Below, piece after piece: positions 52,820-61,449 of a DNA stretch of 64,000 nucleotides (positions within the stretch are counted from its first letter, which is position 1; every line of letters starts with the position of its first letter). The notes under the pieces are model-generated. The model worked only from the letters and a program-made list of their open reading frames with translations, was not told where the DNA came from and did not search any database. A program made the position numbers and the translations under genes. Origin of the DNA: an uncultured Prevotellaceae bacterium (GTDB lineage: Bacteria > Bacteroidota > Bacteroidia > Bacteroidales > Muribaculaceae); NCBI GenBank assembly GCA_947306175.1, contig CAMZFV010000010.1, forward strand, positions 1 to 64,000. Reading direction: 5' to 3'.

Positions 52820-54877
52820 TCATCGGGTTATGATTCCATTATCAGTATCACTTAGATTGATGGTTTTATCTGCCGACTGATGCTCCCGGCCTTTGCTCAA
52901 TCGCCATGAAATGTTAAGTGACAGACTGTTGCCACTATCTCTACTGTAGTACACCATGTGCTTGTAAAGATTGCGGTTCAGGATCTCGCTCTCTGTAGAT
53001 TTGTAGCTATTGATGAAAGGATTGGACCATGTGAGTGAGAATTGCCAATCCCCATAGTTGTAAGAGCATTGTAAAATTGTATTAGCTCCGTTATATGCTT
53101 TTGTCTCTCCCTCTAAGAATCGAAAGCCATTGTCCGCGTAAACCAGTAAAGTGAATTTTCCGAGATATGCCGTGATACCTGCTGAACAGAACCACGATGT
53201 GTAGCAATGAGTATAGTCATAGCCATAGTTGAAGCAACGCATCATTCCTCCGTATGCATTAATTTGTAGTTTCTCGGGAGCCATCCAATAACTTGCGTAA
53301 GCCATTGTATGCAATACATTAATGGCTTTCTGATTGATCTGTGTATAGATGAATTTATCATCAGTAGTACGCTCGTAAAGTGCCATGTTGGGTTTATTGC
53401 AATGGCGGTAGAACCCTTCGGCAAATGCACTCCAGCGTTCATCGTTATACGACAGACGCAATGTATGTTCTGTGTCACGGGACGGCTTGAGGCTGGGGTT
53501 ACCCACAATATATTCCATGCTGTTTGTCTGAATTGTTGCATCGCTGATCATGGCAATGCGCGAAGCACGGTCTTTCATCTCAAAGGTGTAGTTTAGTTGC
53601 ATCCCATTCATGATACCATAAGCCAGCGTCGCCTTGGGGCGGAATGTCCAGAAGTCATAGTTGTGCTCATTTTGATTGTAGTGGATGTAGCTTGTTCCCA
53701 AACCAAGAGAATAGCGTAAACCCTTGAGCCAACCTTTTATCTCGCTGAACGCATAGACACTATTCTGATTCAACTCTGTCAGGGCAAAGGCATCGCCCGT
53801 ATAATCATTATTTGTGTATTTATAGCGATAGTTCACACCAGCAGATAACGTGAATGGGTTCAGTCGGTTTTCGTAGATTATTTCAGATAAAGCAGAGACG
53901 GTCTTGCCATTTACATCATATTGATAAGGAGCTCCCTCATCGTAGTAATTGCTGCTCTTGGTGGCTATGTATGTGCCAACAGCATTTGCCGTGACTGACT
54001 GACGCGGAGTGAGTTGGCGGAAGAAGTACAAGTCGAGGACAGGTGAGTTGGACTTGCCGCTCTCTTTGTTGGTTGATCGATATCGGTTTGTGCCATCAAT
54101 GATGTCTTTGACCGAATAATTGCCTGGAGTTTTATTCAGACTCTCACTCAAGGATGCCTGAAAGACGTATGCTGTGGAATCTGCCAGATTGTAGGTCAGC
54201 TTCACGTCATGGCTGCGGGCTTTTCTGAGCGTCTTTACATCATCACGCTCTATAGCATAGATGTCATCATTATTCAGGGTATATTCTGCCAACTCAGTTG
54301 CCTTTGTTCCTTTCAATTGATGACCGCTAAAATTGTAGGAAAGAGTAAACTCACTTTTCTTATGGTTCCATTTACCATATACCGTTCCATCACCTTGCCA
54401 AGAAGTGAGTGTGGGCGTGACGTCAGCGCCTAACGTATAACCGGAGTCATCGCGCTTGGTGATGATGTTGATTACGTAGGCCACGTCTTCCCCATAACGC
54501 ACACCAGGATTATCAACGAAGTCAATCTTGCTGATGAGTTTGGGGTCAAGTGCCAACATTTCCTCTTTGCCGACGATGATGCCATTGATTCTAAGTTGTA
54601 CACCGCCTCGGCCATCAATTGCAGTCACAGAATGTGCCACATTATCAATACGGAGGTTGGGCAACGAGAGTTTCTGCAGGAGGCCAAAACCATTGTTTGA
54701 GGCATCCTTTTGGGCATCTGTAGGATAAATCATCTGGCCGTCAGCCTTGCTTACGACCTTGGGAGCGTTGACGATGACTTCATCAAGAGCGACAGTCTTG
54801 TCCTCATTCTGAGCAAAGGCCTGGAAAGGACAAAGACAAAGGAGAACGAAAAATAACAATAATTGTTTCATTTGCAT
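52820..54877 (-). CDS. Outer-membrane beta-barrel receptor (TonB-dependent-receptor-like, OMP_b-brl_3 type)
   Basis: This 685-residue protein has a signal peptide (MKQLLLFFVLLCLCPFQAFAQ) and an N-terminal plug-like domain. The plug starts TVALDEVIVNAPKVVSKADGQMIYPT and contains VRYGEDVAYVINIITK, the TonB-plug pattern. A long beta barrel with aromatic strands follows. It lacks the carboxypeptidase-regulatory N-terminal extension usual for SusC, and no SusD follows, so it belongs to the smaller OMP_b-brl_3 group. Its C-terminus (DNGIITR) does not end in the usual aromatic residue. It lies 103 bases downstream of the membrane regulator on the same strand, forming a two-gene module. Confidence 0.88.
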   Translation of the reverse strand: MQMKQLLLFFVLLCLCPFQAFAQNEDKTVALDEVIVNAPKVVSKADGQMIYPTDAQKDASNNGFGLLQKLSLPNLRIDNVAHSVTAIDGRGGVQLRINGIIVGKEEMLALDPKLISKIDFVDNPGVRYGEDVAYVINIITKRDDSGYTLGADVTPTLTSWQGDGTVYGKWNHKKSEFTLSYNFSGHQLKGTKATELAEYTLNNDDIYAIERDDVKTLRKARSHDVKLTYNLADSTAYVFQASLSESLNKTPGNYSVKDIIDGTNRYRSTNKESGKSNSPVLDLYFFRQLTPRQSVTANAVGTYIATKSSNYYDEGAPYQYDVNGKTVSALSEIIYENRLNPFTLSAGVNYRYKYTNNDYTGDAFALTELNQNSVYAFSEIKGWLKGLRYSLGLGTSYIHYNQNEHNYDFWTFRPKATLAYGIMNGMQLNYTFEMKDRASRIAMISDATIQTNSMEYIVGNPSLKPSRDTEHTLRLSYNDERWSAFAEGFYRHCNKPNMALYERTTDDKFIYTQINQKAINVLHTMAYASYWMAPEKLQINAYGGMMRCFNYGYDYTHCYTSWFCSAGITAYLGKFTLLVYADNGFRFLEGETKAYNGANTILQCSYNYGDWQFSLTWSNPFINSYKSTESEILNRNLYKHMVYYSRDSGNSLSLNISWRLSKGREHQSADKTINLSDTDNGIITR

Positions 54878-54902
54878 CGAACATTTTTTTTGATTTTCGA
54901 TG

Positions 54903-54910
54903 CAAAGGTA
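54903..54910 (-). promoter_or_regulatory. -7 box for the receptor gene
   Basis: CAAAGGTA reads TACCTTTG on the minus strand, 26 bases before the receptor start. The receptor can therefore be transcribed separately from the regulator and is a candidate target of it. Confidence 0.5.
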
Positions 54911-54980
54911 TTACCGAATCAAAAGAGTGTCAGAAATTCTTACCTGACATTTGCCTGACATTTGTCTGACAACGACCTAT

Positions 54981-55679
54981 CTATTTGAGTTTCAGTGCGT
55001 AGCTTCTACCTCTGTCCGACTCAATTTTCAGGTTACTATGGGCTTCTAAGATGGGTTTCACTCGTTTGATAAGCGTGTAAAGCGTATCGCTGGCATTGGG
55101 TTTCTTGGGCCACAGGCGGTCACAGATTTCTTGCTTGGAGAGTGAATGAGATTCTGTCATCATAAACATCTCCATAAGGCAGTGCTGCATCGGAGTAAAA
55201 TGAATTGGTTCACCTTTTGTCGTAATGAATTTGTCGTTGGCAAATACAATGCCACCATAACTCAGTGCTTCTGCAATCATCTCAGGCTTAACCCTGCGCA
55301 TATACCACAGGCTGCACATCATCCATAGAAGGCCGGCAAACAACAATGCCCCGGATGCCCGCTGGTCAGAAAGCGCAAGTATGGTCAAAACGTCGCAATT
55401 AGCCTGTGCCACCATCTGAGTTTCCTGTCGGCCAGCCCTGCTCACGGATGTCATGGCAATGCTGGCAGTGTTTTTTAGTTCGGCGATGGTGAGATGACTA
55501 CGATAACAGCGGATAGTATCGGCATTGATCACGTCTGTCGGCATCTCGGCAAGAGTAAGCTTCAGTGCATTGTTTACATCTCGTGTTATCCCCTTTTCGA
55601 CACTTTTATAGCTGCACACACTTGAACATAACGCACAAAGCATTATGAAAACAAATATGACAAAAGGAAGTTTCTTCAT
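54981..55679 (-). CDS. Membrane-spanning OmpR-type winged-helix regulator
   Basis: This 232-residue protein has an N-terminal hydrophobic anchor (residues ~5-22), a ~80-residue domain predicted to be periplasmic (23-105), a second membrane helix (~107-126, SGALLFAGLLWMMCSLWYM) and a C-terminal wHTH of OmpR/PhoB type (IHFTPMQHCLMEMFMMTESHSLSKQEICDRLW...SDTLYTLIKRVKPIL...DRGRSYAL). ToxR/CadC regulators have the wHTH at the N-terminus; here the order is reversed and there are two helices. It probably senses a periplasmic signal and controls the adjacent receptor. Confidence 0.85.
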   Translation of the reverse strand: MKKLPFVIFVFIMLCALCSSVCSYKSVEKGITRDVNNALKLTLAEMPTDVINADTIRCYRSHLTIAELKNTASIAMTSVSRAGRQETQMVAQANCDVLTILALSDQRASGALLFAGLLWMMCSLWYMRRVKPEMIAEALSYGGIVFANDKFITTKGEPIHFTPMQHCLMEMFMMTESHSLSKQEICDRLWPKKPNASDTLYTLIKRVKPILEAHSNLKIESDRGRSYALKLK

Positions 55680-55841
55680 CTGTCTGAATTCTTAATGGTA
55701 TTCAACATTTCAATCATTTTCTTTACATATGGCAATGCACAGCGGAAACCCTCTGGCATGTCATCATTCGCAACCCGTGAGAGACATATCGACAAGTATG
55801 ATATAAGGAATACTCTCATTGAATAAAGGTGTTTGATCTTG

Positions 55842-55849
55842 CAAAGGTA
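55842..55849 (-). promoter_or_regulatory. -7 box for the membrane regulator
   Basis: CAAAGGTA reads TACCTTTG on the minus strand. About 20 bases further upstream is AAATCACCGATATCTAAG (55871-55888 complement), nearly repeated upstream of the gene starting at 61279. Confidence 0.5.
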
Positions 55850-55994
55850 AACATAATTCTGCTATTTTTTCTTAGATATCGGTGATTTTTATTGGGATTG
55901 TTTCTTGGGTTCATTGTTGTCTTTGATAGCCATGATAATTTATGTCATTTGTTATGCCTTTTGGGTCCAATAATCGTCGATAATCATGACTTTT

Positions 55995-56067
55995 CAAGTT
56001 ATAGTGAGGTGATTCAGAAGTTACCGTGAGTTTCCATCGGCACGGGCGCGTCATTCCTGTCCTTTGC
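55995..56067 (+). promoter_or_regulatory. Iteron-bearing regulatory block before the mobilization genes (copy B)
   Basis: CAAGTTAT at 55995, GAAGTTAC at 56017 and a degenerate third site at 56027 have the same spacing as in block A, followed by CACGGGCGCG and CCTTTGC. It ends 32 bases before the excisionase-like start codon. Confidence 0.7.
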
Positions 56068-56098
56068 CGCGGTCTCTAACCAAAGACCGTGAAAAAAC

Positions 56099-56485
56099 AT
56101 GGAAAAACAAGAACTTACATTCAACGACCTCCCGCAGGTCGTCGCCCAGCTTCGGGATGAGGTGATGGGCTTGAGAGCCCTGCTGTTGAAGCAGCAGGAA
56201 GAGAACAAAAAACATCAGGTACGTGATAACCGCCACAAGCCTATGACGGTGGAGGAAGCGGCTGAGTACACGCGCATCCCTATAGGAACGCTGTACATGA
56301 AACTCGGTGACGGAACGATACCGGCAACGAAACCTGGGAAGCGCTATGTCCTCTATCAGGATGAACTTGACAAGTGGCTGGAAGCGAACCGCAAGAACGC
56401 AGTGCCTCTTACAGCAGATGAGGAGAACGCGGCCATCCTCTCTTCGCACAAACGTAAGCCGAACAAGGCGGATTGGCATGATTAA
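56099..56485 (+). CDS. Excisionase-like helix-turn-helix protein
   Basis: This 128-residue protein has a short coiled-coil start (LPQVVAQLRDEVMGLRALLLKQQEE) and then an HTH_17/excisionase unit MTVEEAAEYTRIPIGTLYMKLGDGTIPATKPGKRYVLYQDELDKWL (seen in parts: EEAAEYTRIP, GTLYMKL, KRYVLYQDELDKWLE). Such proteins direct excision or mobilization gene expression in Bacteroides elements. It begins the mobilization operon and is preceded by iteron block B. Confidence 0.88.
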   Translation: MEKQELTFNDLPQVVAQLRDEVMGLRALLLKQQEENKKHQVRDNRHKPMTVEEAAEYTRIPIGTLYMKLGDGTIPATKPGKRYVLYQDELDKWLEANRKNAVPLTADEENAAILSSHKRKPNKADWHD

Positions 56486-56517
56486 CCTTTTTGTTCAACA
56501 TCTAAACAGAAACGATT

Positions 56518-57213
56518 ATGAAGTCACTTGACAGAATTCCGTTTTTAGCGAACGTACTCATCGTTGCATGTTCACGTCCGAATGCCGAAGTCGGCAAACT
56601 GATAAAGGCATTGGTGACCTATGCCACCGATGGTAAACGAACCGACCTTGATGACATCCGTCTGGAAGCCTACTTCGATTTGATTGCACAAGACCTTGAT
56701 TCACTGCGAACGGCTGCAGAGCAGAAAAGCCGCAAATGTAGCGAGAGTGCCAAGTGCAGAACTGCAAGGAATGGCAGCTCATCTAATGGCCCTACAAAGA
56801 AAACTAATGCAGCGAACACAACGAACGTTACCACGGCAAAGCCAAAAGCGGTTGCAGACCTGTCCGCCGAATCATCAGCTACTAACACATCTACCGATGT
56901 TGACATTGCTGTTGAATCCAGAGAATTAAGCAATGACAACCATCCCAAGGACACCGCCACAATTGGAAACACCACCAATTTCAGCGCAGCCGATGTCACT
57001 TCATCCTTTGAACAAATGAAGGAGTGTTACAAGAAGATCGGTGACAACGAATCGCAAGCCTTGGCTGTATGGCAGCAACTCAGTGATGACGAGCGAACGT
57101 CAGCATTCGCTCACGTTCAGCGATTGCAAGGTGACCTTTCCTCACGTTCCTATCTCTACGTCTATCTGCGAGACAAGGAATGGACGAAAGCTACTTCACC
57201 TGTCAACCAATGA
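56518..57213 (+). CDS. DUF6291-like mobile-element protein
   Basis: This 231-residue protein has an N-terminal domain (AEVGKLIKALVTYATDGKRTD...LEAYFDLIAQDLDSL) resembling the DUF6291 family found on phages and integrative elements. A Ser/Thr/Asn-rich low-complexity middle follows (residues ~75-160), then a C-terminal helical domain (AVWQQLSDDERTSAFAHVQRL, YLYVYLRDKEWTKA). Exact role unknown. It lies 32 bases after the excisionase-like gene in the same operon. The family assignment is from memory of the pattern and is tentative. Confidence 0.65.
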   Translation: MKSLDRIPFLANVLIVACSRPNAEVGKLIKALVTYATDGKRTDLDDIRLEAYFDLIAQDLDSLRTAAEQKSRKCSESAKCRTARNGSSSNGPTKKTNAANTTNVTTAKPKAVADLSAESSATNTSTDVDIAVESRELSNDNHPKDTATIGNTTNFSAADVTSSFEQMKECYKKIGDNESQALAVWQQLSDDERTSAFAHVQRLQGDLSSRSYLYVYLRDKEWTKATSPVNQ

Positions 57214-57535
57214 GGATGCACAAGGTGACATCCTTGTTTCCCTGGTAACCTGAGTGGAGGCGTCCGCCGAGGGGGATTTCTAAAAATCCCATAACATAAT
57301 ATGGACTTTTAGATTCGCTTCACTCCCTTAAAAAGTCCCATTATGCTCTCCGAGAGGTGTACCGATCCCCCAAAAACGGAACAGTCCTGCACGAATAGAT
57401 GTAAAAAGTCATCTGCAAGGGACTGCATCTGCAAGGGACTGCATCCGCGAGGGGGTGACTCTCTCCCTCAACCCTCCACTCAGGTTTCACCCGAGACCCG
57501 AATCATATCTGGCAACAACATCAAAAGGACCAAGA
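57214..57535. other. Probable oriT region (322 bases)
   Basis: This gap before the relaxase is dense in repeats. A 14-bp perfect inverted repeat brackets it (AACCTGAGTGGAGG at 57247-57260, complement at 57473-57486). Hairpins lie at 57273-57290 (GGGATTT/AAATCCC) and 57303-57338 (GGACTTTT/AAAAGTCC). A 16-bp unit ATCTGCAAGGGACTGC is tandemly duplicated at 57411-57442, with a degenerate third copy after it. Location upstream of a MobV gene and this structure fit an origin of transfer; the nick site is not identified. Confidence 0.55.
57411..57442 (+). repeat. 16-bp tandem repeat in the oriT-like region
   Basis: Two exact copies of ATCTGCAAGGGACTGC, followed by a degenerate copy starting ATCCGCGAGGG. 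Confidence 0.85.
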
Positions 57536-59593
57536 ATGAGCAAATCCACAAAACAAAAAGCTTGCGCTGCCATCCACGTTGGAGCTCCAGCCAAATCCTT
57601 CTCCGCAACCGAAGGCTATGAGCCGGAACGTCGCGGATGGGATGAGAAAACATACCGTCTGAAGAACCGTGACACGAACAACCACTATGATTTCTCCCGC
57701 AAGCATCTCAACTTTGAGATCAATAGCGAGGGAAAGATAGCCCCTCTTGGCTCCAATCCCATACCTCTTCATGAGCGTCTGAAGCATCGTCTTGACGAAC
57801 TCGGTTTCAAACCGTACAAGGACAAAGACAATCCTCTGGGCAATGCCGATAACAGTCCGAACTGCACCGTCGGCATTATCGTCAGCGGCGACCATGATGT
57901 ACTGACACGTCTCGCTTTTGGAGAGCAAGATGTGGATTTCACACTCCATAGAAGCAATGCAAACGTCCAATTGATGCAAGGCATCAAGGATTGGGCGATG
58001 GACACCTACCTATGGGCATGTGAGCGTTGGGGAGCAGAGAATATCATTGGCTTTGATGTCCATTGCGATGAGACCACCCCGCACATTCACATCCAGACCA
58101 TTCCTGTGGCGAAGACCAAAACAAGAGGTCGGGCATCCATCAAGTATGTACATAAGGATAACTCTTCCAAGATGCTTTCCCATAAGGAGTGGAAGAAACT
58201 GCCTGAAGAAAACCGTTGCGACTTCATAAAAACGGAAGTCGAACGGAGGGAAAAAGAATGTGTATCTTACGCCCGTGTCTGGGGTGCAGACAAATACGAG
58301 GTTGGAAGGACATACTATCAGATGCACACCGACTACCACGACAAAGTGGGTTACAAATACGGACTGGAACGTGGTGATGACTTCGCCACGCTGACAGATG
58401 AAGAACAGCGCGAACGGGTCCATAAGGACAAGGCGGTGTTGGAAGCTGAGCGCCTAGCGAGGGAGTCCATCGAGCAATCCAAACTCGAGAAGGTAGAAAT
58501 CGAACGGCGAAAGAACAGAATTGCTGATGAAGTCCAGGAAGCGGAACAACGTAAAGATAAGGCCGAAAGAGAACTCGCCAATTTGGAGGCGTACATCAAG
58601 GCGACCAACGTCACACGGGAAAATCTGCTGGTGCCTTCACTGAAGACGAATCCTTTTGTCATGGACGCATACAAGGCGATCATTGATGAACTCAGCAAAC
58701 CGATTCCGTTTAATGGACAGAAGGTATGGCGGGAGGAACGTAAGACGGCAATAAAGCGGATTCTCACTGATTTGCAGGACCACCTGTTTGAAGCCCAGGA
58801 AGCGCAGAAGAAAGACATCCTCAACTTAGGCCAGTCGCTCTACGACAAAGCAATGAAGGATGCAAGAGCCATCATCAGGCAGAACCAGCAACTCCAGAAG
58901 ACCAACGAGTTAGTGGCGGCCGAGAATAGCCGGTTGAAGGAGAAAATCTCAACGATGGATGAGACGGCCATCAGCAAGCTGCGCAAGGAAAAAGACGAGG
59001 AAATCACCAGACTCAAAGCAGAGCGGGACAAGGCCTTGTCCAATGAAATCCATTCTAACAACATGGCATCCAGGGAACGCCAACGGGCAGACAATGCCGA
59101 GAGGCAACTCTATGAAATACTCTCCATCCCAGAAATCAAGGGACTTTGGGACACCATACAGCAAAACAGGAGAGCCTTCTGGCAGCAGGTTGACAGGTGG
59201 ATTGGCGATGCCAAGACTGCCATATACAATTTTGCCAAAAGCCATAGCCAACATGACTTCATGGCGGATGACAGAAACTTCATCAGCTGGGGTATCATAG
59301 CTGAAGCCTTGCGGAACAATCTCGATGCGGCCAATGCAGAGCAGCGGATGAAGGCTACGGAGCTGTTGTTGGACGATATTTCTTGGAAAGGCACGACTGA
59401 TGTTATGAGTGACCTCACAATGAAACGCACCAGACAACTCTGCGAGGACATGAACGTCACAAAGGAACTGATGCAAGGTCTTCTACTGGCAGCAGGAGGA
59501 AGAGGCACCATCACTTACGGTGGCGGAGGCACCGACAATACCCTCACCAACTGGGACGGTACAAAGAAACGCAATGGATGGGGAATAAGTTGA
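57536..59593 (+). CDS. mob: MobV-family relaxase
   Basis: This 685-residue Pre/Mob relaxase nicks the element's oriT to start mobilization. The N-terminal catalytic domain carries the metal-binding HxDExxPHxH motif as HCDETTPHIHI (residues ~176-186) after conserved AIHVGAPAKSF and NPLG segments. A long charged coiled coil follows (residues ~300-560). A C-terminal helical region ends in a Gly-rich tail. The longer open frame from 57455 covers the oriT-like repeats and is not used; ATG 57536 gives a normal start (MSKSTKQKACAAIHV). Confidence 0.93.
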   Translation: MSKSTKQKACAAIHVGAPAKSFSATEGYEPERRGWDEKTYRLKNRDTNNHYDFSRKHLNFEINSEGKIAPLGSNPIPLHERLKHRLDELGFKPYKDKDNPLGNADNSPNCTVGIIVSGDHDVLTRLAFGEQDVDFTLHRSNANVQLMQGIKDWAMDTYLWACERWGAENIIGFDVHCDETTPHIHIQTIPVAKTKTRGRASIKYVHKDNSSKMLSHKEWKKLPEENRCDFIKTEVERREKECVSYARVWGADKYEVGRTYYQMHTDYHDKVGYKYGLERGDDFATLTDEEQRERVHKDKAVLEAERLARESIEQSKLEKVEIERRKNRIADEVQEAEQRKDKAERELANLEAYIKATNVTRENLLVPSLKTNPFVMDAYKAIIDELSKPIPFNGQKVWREERKTAIKRILTDLQDHLFEAQEAQKKDILNLGQSLYDKAMKDARAIIRQNQQLQKTNELVAAENSRLKEKISTMDETAISKLRKEKDEEITRLKAERDKALSNEIHSNNMASRERQRADNAERQLYEILSIPEIKGLWDTIQQNRRAFWQQVDRWIGDAKTAIYNFAKSHSQHDFMADDRNFISWGIIAEALRNNLDAANAEQRMKATELLLDDISWKGTTDVMSDLTMKRTRQLCEDMNVTKELMQGLLLAAGGRGTITYGGGGTDNTLTNWDGTKKRNGWGIS

Positions 59594-59743
59594 TGCCACT
59601 TAGTGACAAAACATGTTAGGTTTTATCATAATTTCGCAAAGGGAAAAATCCGATTCGTTCGCTTTTTGAATATTTGGCAACGGACTTAATATCAATAATT
59701 TCAATTGACAATTTTCTGTTTTTAATGGGACAATAATATCTTT

Positions 59744-60301
59744 TTACAAATAATCATTGAGCCTGTTTTCATAATCCTCTATCTCTGATAAAAGCTTAGC
59801 TTCTTCATCTTGAATACAATCAATCTGATGAGATTTGAGAAATTCAGAGACATAACCAGAGTTAAGCATCTCAAGACGATCAGGAAGATTTGATACTTGT
59901 TTAAACTGGTTTACTATATACTTACTGTTCTCTGTGTCACACATTTGAAGCAAGTCAAACCCTTGATGTGCATTAACAAGATGATAATAGTACATTTTCA
60001 GAAGTATTATGTAAATAAATCTTGCTTTACCTGTTTCAGATAAAATCAATTTATTTTCTCTAAGTCCATCAATCGCTTCATCTAAAACTGAATCTTTCTG
60101 AATTGATTCCGACAAACTGATGGATGTAGGCGTGAAGGAGATTGCCGTACTTAAACATACTGAATCATTTATTGCCAAATCAATGTTTCCAGCAATCCCA
60201 ATACTGTCCATGTCTGATTGTTTCTCTGTACTCCCTTTATCAATGTTACAACTAATGAAGCTCAGTAAACATAAGACAATCGTATTTACAATGTATTTCA
60301 T
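59744..60301 (-). CDS. Lipoprotein of unknown function (AT-rich array)
   Basis: This 185-residue protein has a lipoprotein signal (MKYIVNTIVLCLLSFISC). The mature part is helical and acidic, with no motif I recognise (FIYIILLKMYYYHLVNAHQGFDLLQM...). The gene is clearly AT-rich compared with the relaxase next to it. It is the last gene of the minus-strand array and lies 13 bases after its neighbour. Start at 60301 is chosen by the lipoprotein signal; the frame extends to 60379. Confidence 0.7.
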   Translation of the reverse strand: MKYIVNTIVLCLLSFISCNIDKGSTEKQSDMDSIGIAGNIDLAINDSVCLSTAISFTPTSISLSESIQKDSVLDEAIDGLRENKLILSETGKARFIYIILLKMYYYHLVNAHQGFDLLQMCDTENSKYIVNQFKQVSNLPDRLEMLNSGYVSEFLKSHQIDCIQDEEAKLLSEIEDYENRLNDYL

Positions 60302-60314
60302 AGATTTATTGTTA

Positions 60315-60863
60315 TTATTGAACAGGATCAACCCATGGTAGTTTCTTAGTTTCTTTGAATTCTTGCCATACTGAATCAATATCTAATAATGAGGGCCTTG
60401 AAATATGGCGTTGACTCAAATAGTTTATATAATCTTCTTCATTATTGAAACCATCGATAACTGGGGTATCGACATTGATAACAAACCAAGCTTTAAGTAC
60501 AGCTTGCCCTCTTAGTACTGGGCCGAATTCATCCTTTTTATCTTTAGCCTCACAATACACAAAGATATATGGTTTATCTACGTTAATACTCTTGATGCCA
60601 CAGGGACCGCTATTACCTTCTATCGATGATAATAAATCGTTCGAAATTAACCAGAGATCACCAGTAGTATTAGATGCTTCAAAAGGATCAATTAGTGGAA
60701 GTCTGTAATAGTCCCAACCTGCAGCCCTTGTATAAAAATCACCTTCACGATCCAGCAATTCATCGCTTTGCAAGGATTCCTGCACCTTTCTTTTCATGTG
60801 AGTGCAATCCATGAAACTAATAATACAAGCGATTATCAATATGATTCTAAAGAAGCCTTTCAT
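60315..60863 (-). CDS. Lipoprotein of unknown function (AT-rich array)
   Basis: This 182-residue protein has a lipoprotein signal (MKGFFRIILIIACIISFMDC) and a mature region that is mixed alpha/beta, with an internal Gly/Asp-rich segment and a mid-protein DKPYIFVYCEAKDKKDEFGP strand. No family is recognised. The gene pair with the next lipoprotein has a 13-base gap. Confidence 0.7.
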   Translation of the reverse strand: MKGFFRIILIIACIISFMDCTHMKRKVQESLQSDELLDREGDFYTRAAGWDYYRLPLIDPFEASNTTGDLWLISNDLLSSIEGNSGPCGIKSINVDKPYIFVYCEAKDKKDEFGPVLRGQAVLKAWFVINVDTPVIDGFNNEEDYINYLSQRHISRPSLLDIDSVWQEFKETKKLPWVDPVQ

Positions 60864-60913
60864 TTTGAACACTTTAAGCAAATTATTCCGACACTATAAT
60901 AACGATTTAAGTA

Positions 60914-61279
60914 TCAAATTCGTATAGGGAATTGCAGGGAATATTTGCCATACACTTCTATTTCTTCTTTTTGTGATGAGAAGGTCTTCTTTTTTTCTAT
61001 CAGATGTGGAAATCGTTTTAGGGACTTACGATAGAGCACTTCTTGATATATCCCGATTGAAGAAACAATAATAAACAAAAAAACAAATCCATATAGGAAA
61101 TTTTCGTCATTTCGTTTTGTGATTTCTTTTTGATCTTTAGTTTGCGGTTTTTTCGTGCCCAGTAATTGGGAATAACTGACTTTTCTTCTTTCAAATATGT
61201 TATATCTAATAAAGCGAATAAATGCTCCTACATTATCGATAAACAACAACTCGCCTATAACACGAATGATCTCATTCAT
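60914..61279 (-). CDS. Small membrane protein of unknown function
   Basis: This 121-residue protein has one clear membrane segment in its middle (ENFLYGFVFLFIIVSSIGIYQEVLY) with charged flanks. The N-terminal 50 residues are amphipathic. A -7 box and a motif shared with the membrane-regulator promoter lie just upstream, so it may be co-regulated with it. No family recognised. Confidence 0.65.
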   Translation of the reverse strand: MNEIIRVIGELLFIDNVGAFIRFIRYNIFERRKVSYSQLLGTKKPQTKDQKEITKRNDENFLYGFVFLFIIVSSIGIYQEVLYRKSLKRFPHLIEKKKTFSSQKEEIEVYGKYSLQFPIRI

Positions 61280-61305
61280 AATTAATGCTTCTTTTTCTTA
61301 TACGG

Positions 61306-61368
61306 TAAAGGTAGCGATTTTTTTCGCCGAAACACTCAATTTCTTTTAGATTTCGGTGATTTATTTTT
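61306..61368 (-). promoter_or_regulatory. Promoter region sharing a motif with the membrane-regulator promoter
   Basis: TAAAGGTA (61306-61313) reads TACCTTTA on the minus strand. Upstream of it, TTCTTTTAGATTTCGGTGATTTATTTTT (61341-61368, shown here in plus-strand sense in two parts: TTCTTTTAGATTTC, GGTGATTTATTTTT) nearly repeats the 55.87-kb motif. Confidence 0.45.
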
Positions 61369-61449
61369 CATAAGACACAGGTACTCATCCTGAGTAAATC
61401 CAAACGTATATGCCTCAGAAAGACGATGTGATTCAGCAAAGCCCAACTC

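Larger units (their letters stand above)
55680..56098. other. Divergent regulatory region (419 bases)
   Basis: It holds the promoter of the membrane regulator (minus strand, box at 55842-55849), a TTAGATATCGGTGATTTTT motif shared with the 61.3-kb promoter, and iteron block B (55995-56067) before the excisionase-like gene. No coding sequence is evident. Confidence 0.6.
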
